From Hyphodiscus hymeniophilus (lineage: Eukaryota > Ascomycota > Leotiomycetes > Helotiales > Hyphodiscaceae), in NCBI GenBank assembly GCA_016508695.1, contig VNKQ01000002.1, positions 2,542,001 to 2,606,000 on the forward strand: a stretch of 64,000 nt of DNA. The letters are read 5' to 3'. Positions 56,782 through 64,000 of the stretch are shown here, piece after piece. The notes beneath the pieces are model-generated. The model searched no databases. It was not told the origin of the DNA and saw nothing but the letters and a program-made list of their open reading frames with translations. The translations under genes were made by a program, and so were the position numbers. Each line of letters begins with the position of its first letter. The stretch's first letter is position 1.

Positions 56782-58078
56782 ATGGCTTTATCGTCGGCGA
56801 AGCAGGTTCCGGCGACTCCGAGAGGTGAGTACACATTTCTCACATGGAAATTTGGAGAAGGGTGTGTTGGTATCACGAGAAGACTTGTCTTTGTCGTCTT
56901 TGGTACTCTCTTTGAGAAGAGCTATGGCTAACCTTTACGTTCTCGCAGTTATCTCACCTTCGCCGACTCCATCTGAGAGTACAGAAAAGCAAGATGGATA
57001 TTTCGGGCCCGTGACGAGATCTGCGAGGAAGAAGGCAGCAGCAGAACAAGCGCCTATTGAAGAGATCGATGAGAGTTCCGATTCGAGTGCCGAACTTGCA
57101 AGAAGGGCGAGATCAAGAAGCAGAAGTCCCATGAAGGTCAGGAAGATCACAGGCCTGACTCCAGCGAAAGCACCAGTCGCAATACCTAAGCTTGCGCCGA
57201 TAGAATTAACGCCCAATGGGAATGGAAAGACATCGAATGATCATCTGTCCCCTGCAAGTGCGAATCCTGGGTGGAGTTGGAGGGATTTAAGTAGAAGCCC
57301 AAGTCCTCTTGGTCTGATTCCCATTCACCGACAATGGCGGAGTTTTGTACATCGTCATGAGGTACCGCGGAAGCTATTGCACGTCTCTATTGGATTTTTT
57401 ACGATATGGCTTTACGTCTCTGGCGTTCAGACGAACGCTATCACTCCCTTTCTCCTTTCGGCCTTGATACCCATCGCAACAGTCGATTATATCAGACACA
57501 CCTACCCTGCGTTCAATCGCTTTTATGTCCGTGTACTGGGAGCGCTTATGCGCGAAACCGAGTACGATGGATGGAACGGGGTAATCTGGTATCTGCTCGG
57601 GGCTTGGATCGCTCTCAGATTCTTTCCCAAGGATGTGGGAGTCATGGGCGTCTTACTCCTCAGCTGGTGTGACACTGCTGCTAGCACTGTGGGACGAGCG
57701 TATGGACGTTACACACCCCGGATCCGACGTGGGAAATCACTTGCAGGTTCCCTTGCCGCCTTCGCCGTGGGAGTGATTACTGCTGCGTCATTCTGGGGTT
57801 ACCTCGCTCCACGAACCGGACCTTTCGTCGACGATGTGGATTGGCCGTTCTTGTTCACAGGTATCCTGCGTCTCCCGGCTACTGTCAGGGATGCTGTCGG
57901 CTTGACCGAGACTCAACCTACCATCTCCGGGGGTTTGGCTTTGGCAGTCATGAGTGTCTGGACTGGTTTCGTGGCATCTGCTAGCGAGCTTGTCGATGTG
58001 TTCGGATGGGACGACAACTTGACGATACCGGTGCTCAGTGGAGTGGGGATGTGGGCTTTTCTTAAGGTTCTTGGATAG
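56782..58078 (+). CDS. DGK1: CTP-dependent diacylglycerol kinase (Dgk1-like)
   Basis: A 43-nt first exon (56782-56824) and exon 2 (56949-58078) are joined across a 124-bp intron (GTGAGT donor, GCTAACC branch, CGCAG acceptor) to give 390 residues. The first 150 residues are disordered and basic, with an RRARSRSRSP stretch. Then comes the CTP-transferase/dolichol-kinase-like membrane domain: HEVPRKLLHVSIGFFTIWLY, LIPIATVDYIRH, WNGVIWYLLGAWIALRFFPKD, LLSWCDTAASTVGR, GKSLAGSLAAFAVG, with about five or six membrane segments. Yeast Dgk1 phosphorylates diacylglycerol to phosphatidate in the ER/nuclear membrane, opposing Pah1. The KSLAGS and WCDTAAS motifs favour Dgk1 over dolichol kinase. Confidence 0.9.
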
Positions 58079-58780
58079 AAGGAAGTACCATAACTTCCCC
58101 GTAGGGATTCCAGCGAAGCACAGCCGGCGTTAAATGGAGTAGGCATATAGCGTACTAGATTGCGATGCAAATACAGTAATGACTCCTTGACCTCAGTGGT
58201 CTGTTGGGGCATATATTACCCACTAGTCTCCGTCGAAATCGGTGACTGCGAACTTCTGTGATATTCATGGAAGGTTGCTTCGCATTTCTTGCTTCTCTTA
58301 TCCTTGGATGAAGACACTATTTGCCTTGCTCGTCCCCATTGGCTCTATTCCTCCCAGATGGAATCCACAGCCCTGCGGGCTCCGGTTGCGCACCGTTTGG
58401 ATCGCACAAACGGGTATGAGAATCTGCAGCACGCAGGCAACATCCTTCGGGAGGGCAAGGCAAGTGATACCGTCGATGTCTGCCTCGGCTGACTACTCGG
58501 TGGTGATTGAGTTGGCATGAGTGGGTGGGAATATGGGCCTAAGTGGACGGCGATCCAGACAGACTGTACTGTACAGTTCAAATGGAAGCATTCGCCCTTT
58601 CCATGACCTCGCATTTCTGGCTATGGATTCTCCATTGACGGGCCGGATTGCATGTATTTCTTGTCCTGTGATCGAATGCTAGTTGGAATCTAGGTTCGAA
58701 GAGGTAGCATTGTTGCTGTTCAGCCCAATGAGGGGTAAAAGATGTGCCCCTCCAAATCCTTGCAAAAAAATAAATTCCCA

Positions 58781-58799
58781 TCTCTCTCTCTCTCTCTCT
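58781..58799 (+). repeat. (TC)n microsatellite
   Basis: Nineteen bases of uninterrupted TC repeat in non-coding DNA. Confidence 0.85.
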
Positions 58800-59496
58800 A
58801 GAAATTGCCAACACATACGTCTCGTCAATCCAACTCCCTCCTTCCTCCTTCTTCCCACACATCCATTCTCATGCATTGAAGCCTGACGATTACCTCTCTC
58901 CTCTCCCAACCACAGCTCACATTGGCCCTCCACCATGATTATCACCTGTCTGCTCCGTCCATCATCAGCCGTCATGTCGCTGCTTTTATGCTCCGCTAGT
59001 CAGAGGCGCGCTTGGTCGTTTGTCCCTCCGTATCATATCGCCTCACTGACGGCGTAGTGCACCTTCCAGGACAGCCAGACCACCCTACAAGACGGAAAAA
59101 GTCCCTTCTTCCCCCTCTACCCGTCCCGTATCGACCAATACAAGCCCGTCCCGGCACATGTGATTGGCATGACGGCTATCTCTGAGCAATGAAAACTCTA
59201 GTCCAGACCAATCCGCGGCGGCTGCGTAAGCCAGAACACCAGGATTCCAAGGTAGAAAAGCTACCCTACTGCATGATACATCGGTAGGGGGGATCGGGGA
59301 CATACCTGAGAGGTGGATGCACGCATCGGGGAGAGAGCATTCGGGGGAGCTAGTGAGATGGAGGCCAGTGGACTTCGGTCTATCAGCCTATCCTCCTCCT
59401 CGAGAGCGGGGTCATAGATACGCAGACGGATGGACGGGGTCAAGAGCATTCCCATCGATGGTTGGTAGTCTCAACAAGTGGGGAGTGTCGTCGGTG

Positions 59497-59504
59497 TATA
59501 AAAG
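59497..59504 (+). promoter_or_regulatory. TATA box of the 59758 gene
   Basis: TATAAAAG lies 261 bp upstream of the ATG. It is followed about 30-50 bases later by a pyrimidine-rich stretch (TTTCTTTTCTCTTTCC), the usual start-site context of strongly expressed fungal genes. The 5' leader is about 200 nt. Confidence 0.65.
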
Positions 59505-59757
59505 GGAGGTCGAGGACTCTCAGAAGGAGTTTCTTTTCTCTTTCCTTTCCATCATTCCGTTTGCTCTTTCTGACTTAACTCTACTGCTTCTACAATCTGT
59601 TTGTCTTACAAACAAAGCAAGGCTTGACTTGACTTCATCACTCATACATACTCTTGTCTGCACTTGACGTTTGTCTCTACACATCCAAGTTCTCATCACT
59701 TACTACGTCCCACAATATTCGTTCCCACAAACTAGTCGTTTGATATCATCACTCATC

Positions 59758-60590
59758 ATGGCCTACCAACAAAGTTATTACCAGACCACCTCCCTCCCCA
59801 TCACCGTTCCCGCAAAGCAACAATCCTACTACGCCACTCCCCAAACATACGGCTACGCAGTATCTCCTCCCGAGGTTGCTGAATCCGTTACCACCGGCAC
59901 AGGAACTTACGGCAACTCCGCCTACTCTGCAACATCCAGTAACTACGCTGGAAGTGCGAGCGGCTACGAGGACAGCACTTCTTCCGCCAATGGCGTAGAT
60001 ATGCAGGAATATATGCAAGATCGCTTTACTGGCGCTTTTGATCCTCTTCCTTTGGATCGCACTTTGGCTATGCAAGCGCAAACGTAAGTTTTATTTTCCA
60101 ATGACATGGCGCTGGATTCTGAAAATCAATAGATCTGGGCTTCTGAATGCGAAGAATCGCGAATTGCAAGATTTGCAGGCACTCGCCCAGCAACGTATTG
60201 CGAGATCCCGCGCCAGGTTGGCTGAGGGCTACCAAGACGCGAAGGAGGTGAAAAGAGATTTGGAGTGGACTCAAAAGCGAGTTTCGTAAGTTTCCCATTT
60301 CTTGTAATGTTAGAGATCACCAATTTCGGACTTCAGTGCAAAATTGCATTTTCACATCAGCTGAAATCAAGTAACTCCAACCGCAAACTTGCGACTGGGA
60401 AACTTGGAGCCATCGTTTTGAGAACGAGCAAAATCAACATCTCCATTGTGACGTCTTGAACAGCGAATCACATCAATCGCTTCTTGAACAGTTTCTAACG
60501 CTCTCCAGAAACCTCAAGTCAAAGGCCTCCCGCAAACACCCAAAAGAGTACAAGCAAGCCCGCGCTCGCTACCCATCACCCGAATATTAG
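59758..60590 (+). CDS. Small Tyr/Ser/Gln-rich protein with a coiled C-terminus, three exons
   Basis: Exons 59758-60083, 60133-60285 and 60509-60590 give 186 residues. The splices are good: GTAAGT donors, and introns of 49 and 223 bp, the second with CTAAC before CCAG. The first 80 residues are low-complexity, with repeated QQSYY, YATP and SAYSA units like a prion-like or intrinsically disordered region. The second half is a charged amphipathic helix (NRELQDLQALAQQRIARSRARLAEGYQDAKEVKRDLEWTQKRV), then a basic tail ending RARYPSPEY. No signal peptide or membrane segment. I do not recognise the family, though it has the look of a conserved small stress- or development-induced fungal protein. The strong TATA promoter fits inducible, high expression. 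Confidence 0.8.
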
Positions 60591-62306
60591 GCACTTCTGC
60601 TTTCTCCTCAATTCATGTACAGATTCATTTCCTATACTTAGCGAGTCGGCGTCATTCCCAAAAAGGCAGTCTGTTGTCGTCGTCGTGGAGTTCGGATTTT
60701 CCTGACTCGGTTTCGTTTGTTGACATCGCCGATACCCCTCCTCATGCATGGGGCAGCGGCAAGGGCGGCTATGCACATGATGCTGCTTTACGACCTTACG
60801 AATTTATGATTGGCTCACCGTTTGGGTGCTGCGCGTGCCTATGGCGTTTCACATGCCCAAGCGCCAGGGCTGCAGGTTGCAGTAGCTTCCGTCTGCGTTC
60901 CTGAATGATGGGCTGAGGCGGGGACGCTTGGGATCGCTGGCTGTTTGTGGCAGGCTTGTTTGCATTGCTCCAGGATTGGGCTGCCTGGGATGAGCGTGAG
61001 TGGGTGCAGTGGATTTTCTTGCCCAGTGAGAGGCTCTTCCTTAGCCTCTGGAGGGATTTAGGGTCATAGATGATAGTTTAACTGCTTTGGGAAGGTCTCC
61101 TACTCTTTCGAGTCTGTTTCTGGCTCGATCTGGTGGTTCTTTGCTAGAGAATGGCATAGCTTGAGCCTCCGTGGCTGTATTTCCCGTTTGGGGTGGAGGC
61201 TTACTCTTTCGGTGGTAGTTCGTGATTTGTCCTTAGTAATTTATCTGATTCTCCACGTCTTATGCTCTGAGTGTGTCGTGAGTGTGCTGTGAGTGGAGCG
61301 AGGCTATGCTGAAGGCGCTGAGGAGGCATCTTCCACTTCCCGATGGGGGTTAGAGCACCCCCTTGAGGACAGTGAGACATGATGACCGCTCTGTTCCCGT
61401 GATATCGACCTGATGACCACCGCCCTGCTCATGAACTGGGTGGGTGTTATGCTTGGTAAGTGCCTTCTTACACAGCTGTGGACCAATGATGTTAGAGGGA
61501 TTGTGTAATGTGGTGTGTATGGGTGATTGGGAGGTGTGTGTGAGGCTTTTGTGTGTGGACACAATAGGTTTTATCTGGCGAATAGTACTTTTGTGCTAGA
61601 AGCAAATATGCTTCAAGTGATTGAAGAACTAGAACGTCAAGGGGTGAACTGACTTCGCGGTTTGGATGGAGAAATCATTCTTGAAATGAGAAAACTTGTC
61701 TATTCTAGTTTTGAACAGCGTTTCGAGAGAATGAAGGTGGTTTGAAAAGGGTGTGTATTTTGGAGAAGGGTACTTGGACACATTAGCGTGGTGGATGCTT
61801 TGAATGGGAAGAATATTAGTAGAGGCGATATAATTTGAAAATAAGTAAAAATGATCAAGCTTTCAGGTACCAACATACTATTTCACTATAGCACTAATTG
61901 GGACCTCGATCTTGTGTCTAGCACTGGACTGATACGAGGGATTGAAACACCTTAACCATTAATCACAGAAGCTCAAAGAAATCAAATGCTGCTTAATATA
62001 TCTTGAATTTGTTCATGCTACACAAGGTGGAGCCGCGATCAAGCAAACCCTCTTTAGGGTCGACAGCACAGGGCTTTCCCCCTGAAACTCTAAAGAGAGA
62101 AGAGCAGCAGGGTATCTTTCCCTCGTAAAGCGCATATCAAACCCGAACCTTGCTTCACATATCCATTCCGATAACCAGCAATGACCGTGAGATTTTTTTC
62201 TTGTTTCGCAAATACAAAGATCCTAGCTCAAGCCCACTTGCAGATTCGCCAGTTCGGAAATTCCTCATTGGCTGGTACACTCGTAAGCCATGGTCTAGGT
62301 CTTTAT
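60591..62306. other. 1.7-kb intergenic region
   Basis: It lies between the convergent 59758 gene and RPS0. Open frames here start at non-ATG codons and show no motifs. Nothing recognised. Confidence 0.5.
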
Positions 62307-63323
62307 TTACCACTCGGAGGCCTTCGTGGCATCTGCAGCACCCCACTCGGCCGTCGTTCCTTGAGCCGCGGGAGCAGCAGACCAGTCCTCCGCACCAGCA
62401 TCCCATCCAGCACCTGGGGCAGCAGGCGTGGCGGTGGCACCAGCGCCGAAAGCAGCAGCTCCAGCTCCAGATACCTCCCAGTCACCACCCGAGGTTGCGA
62501 AACCAGTGTCAACGGCCGCAGCTCCGACCTCGTCAACGCCAGCCTTCTCTTCGATAGCCTCCTTGTTCTCTGTCGTACTGTTAGCATTGTGTGGTATAGG
62601 ACTGGGAACGGATATGTACCCTCAGCTTCGGGATCACGGTAGAAGTACAAATCAACCATGACATCCCACTCAGCTTCACGGTTGGCAATGGAGCCACGAA
62701 GACGGAGGACCTCACGAGCCAACATCCACCAGACCAAACCAATAGCATGACGACCCTTGTTGTTGGTTGGGATAGCAACGTCGACGAACTCAGTAGGAGA
62801 GTCGGTATCGCAGAGGGCAATGACGGGAATGTTGACGTAGGAAGCCTCCTTGATAGCTTGAGCGTCGGTGCGGGGATCAGTAACGATGATGAGGCGGGGT
62901 TCCTTAAAGGAGCGGGTGATGTAGTTGGTGAAGTTACCGGGAGTGAAACGACCTGCGATGGCGACAGCTCCAGTGTGTGCGGCGAACTTCAGGACAGCGC
63001 GCTGGCCATAAGGACGGGCGGAGATGACACAGATATCAGCGGGGTTGTCGACGGCTGCGATGATGCGGGCTGCGAGGACGATCTTCTCCCTATGGTGAGG
63101 TGTTAGTGTTGAGTTCCTGCCAACTTCCAGGATTCACCAGAGGGCACACATACCAGGTCTTGCCAATGTTGATAACATTAATTCCATCAGGGCGAGTCTT
63201 CCAGAGGTAAGGTTCCATGTGAACTTGCATGTTCTTGGATCCCAGATGGCATTGAGCTGCGAGGAGCATCTCGATGTCTTGAGGAGTGGCATTGAAGATC
63301 GGGGGGAGTTGCGAAGGCGCCAT
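62307..63323 (-). CDS. RPS0: Small-subunit ribosomal protein uS2 (RPS0/RPSA)
   Basis: Three exons (63323-63154, 63089-62620, 62569-62307) give 300 residues. MAPSQLPPIFNATPQDIEMLLAAQCHLGSKN, YLWKTRPDGINVINIGKTW, RFTPGNFTNYITRSFKEPRLIIVTDPR and IPVIALCDTDSP are uS2 hallmarks. KGRHAIGLVWWMLAREVLRLRG and VMVDLYFYRDPE close the core. The eukaryote-specific C-terminus is Ala/Gly/Trp-rich with repeated DW/EW motifs (GGDWEV, EDWSA, AEWGA, SEW at the end). It is needed for 20S rRNA maturation and 40S stability. Introns are 64 and 50 bp; the second has a GCTAAC branch point. Confidence 0.96.
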
Positions 63324-63704
63324 GTTTGCGATCTGACTTTTGATGAGAGTCAAATTCGAAAATGGTGTTGGTGTTGTGTGCGATATTTCGGTCTTCAAAT
63401 CGCGAACTTTGAAGAAATTGCTGGTGGGAATAAGCGAGCGCGGTGCCGTTCCGTGAGTTGGCGCTAGTCCATACAGAGACTCGGCGATTTCTTTCGAAGA
63501 CATCGACTTGGAAAGGCGACTTGAGAACAGTTCTGTAAAGCACGATGCCTCCTCGAATACCTGTCCCATCACGCGTGTCTACCCGTGAGTATTCATTGTT
63601 ACGGTTTCTCTCCGAGAGTATCAAACTAATCGATTGAAGTCTGTTTCCGTCCTGCTGCCAAATCCAATGGCCTCCCAATCACCTCCGTGGCCAATGTAGC
63701 AACA
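63324..63704. promoter_or_regulatory. Shared upstream region of RPS0 and the terminal gene, with a short uORF
   Basis: A 381-bp divergent region. In the plus direction, ATG 63667 opens a 10-codon upstream frame that stops at 63699, only 5 bases before the main ATG at 63705, if the leader starts upstream of it. Confidence 0.4.
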
Positions 63705-64000
63705 ATGGCCCAAAGAAGGAAGCATAAAGATCCCTACGCATTAACCCAATCCAAACAACGGAAATCGGTAAATTTAGCACGACGAGAAGTCCTCGCTGTG
63801 GAGCGAAGGGAAGCAATGGGCGATCCAGTTCGAGGCGTTTCAACACCATTTCTCGAATCCTTCGACAACGTAGGGGGCTCAGCAGTTCTCATGACTACCA
63901 CAAGTACTGGCTCTCCAAAAGATGGAGTTCAGATCACCACAAAGAACGCACTTCTTAATCACTTCCTAACACCCACCGAACTTGAAGAATCGATCAAGCA
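63705..64000 (+). CDS. N-terminal part of an unrecognised basic protein, runs off the window
   Basis: The ATG at 63705 opens a frame that stays open to the end of the window (98 codons). The start is very basic (MAQRRKHKDPYALTQSKQRK, then NLARREVLAVERREA), followed by GDPVRGVSTPFLESFDN, a Ser/Thr-rich link, and NHFLTPTELEESIK. The basic amphipathic N-terminus and its length would suit a mitochondrial ribosomal protein or other mitochondrial protein, but I cannot name the family. It is divergent from RPS0. Confidence 0.6.
   Translation, partial: MAQRRKHKDPYALTQSKQRKSVNLARREVLAVERREAMGDPVRGVSTPFLESFDNVGGSAVLMTTTSTGSPKDGVQITTKNALLNHFLTPTELEESIK

Larger units (their letters stand above)
58079..59757. 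other. 1.7-kb intergenic region with a CT microsatellite and promoter
   Basis: No gene is supported. It holds a (TC)n run at 58781-58799 and, at its right end, the TATA box and pyrimidine-rich start region of the downstream gene. Confidence 0.55.

Overview
The window looks like nuclear DNA of a filamentous ascomycete (Pezizomycotina, perhaps Leotiomycetes; the class is inference). The genes have short 45-60 bp introns with CTAAC/CTGAC branch points. A repeat block is mutated in the C-to-T style of repeat-induced point mutation (RIP). HET-type, PARP-UBC and other filamentous-fungal families are present. Most genes are housekeeping genes in mixed orientation, with no sign of operons or a biosynthetic cluster.

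Layout. 1-13315: a block of two nested, heavily RIP-mutated transposons. A pogo/Fot1-like DNA transposon (49-13313, 87-bp terminal inverted repeats, TA at both outer edges) carries a Ty3/Gypsy LTR retrotransposon in reverse orientation (271-11095, 282-bp LTRs). No intact gene remains, but integrase, reverse transcriptase and transposase remnants can be read. 13316-19169: gene-poor, with small weak genes and minisatellites. 19170-29015: a RidA-like gene, an Sds3/Dep1-like histone deacetylase subunit with a GC-AG intron, a seven-exon gene joining a PARP-type ADP-ribosyltransferase domain to a ubiquitin-conjugating (UBC) domain, and a COG7-like Golgi tether subunit. 29016-44000: accessory content with a HET-family C-terminal fragment, an MDR oxidoreductase, a large AT-hook protein, a CmcJ/asaB-type hydroxylase/desaturase, a broken small gene and a P-loop GTPase. 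43917-64000: mostly core genes, namely Rpn6 (proteasome lid), Sof1 (small-subunit processome), a probable intron-bearing tRNA, Rpc9 (RNA polymerase III), a Prs5-like PRPP synthetase, a secreted GPI-type protein, Spb4 (60S-biogenesis helicase), Dgk1 (CTP-dependent diacylglycerol kinase), a small TATA-driven gene, ribosomal protein uS2 (RPS0), and the start of an unrecognised gene running off the end.

Three genes (AT-hook 34396-38543, CmcJ-like 39500-40455, unknown 41771-42308) are broken by single-base frameshifts. Every one is repaired by adding one base, and three of the four sites can lie in short homopolymers. This looks more like assembly error than gene decay. The other genes give complete spliced frames with consistent exon phases, and for these I give exon coordinates. 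All homology calls come from reading motifs; no database search was run.
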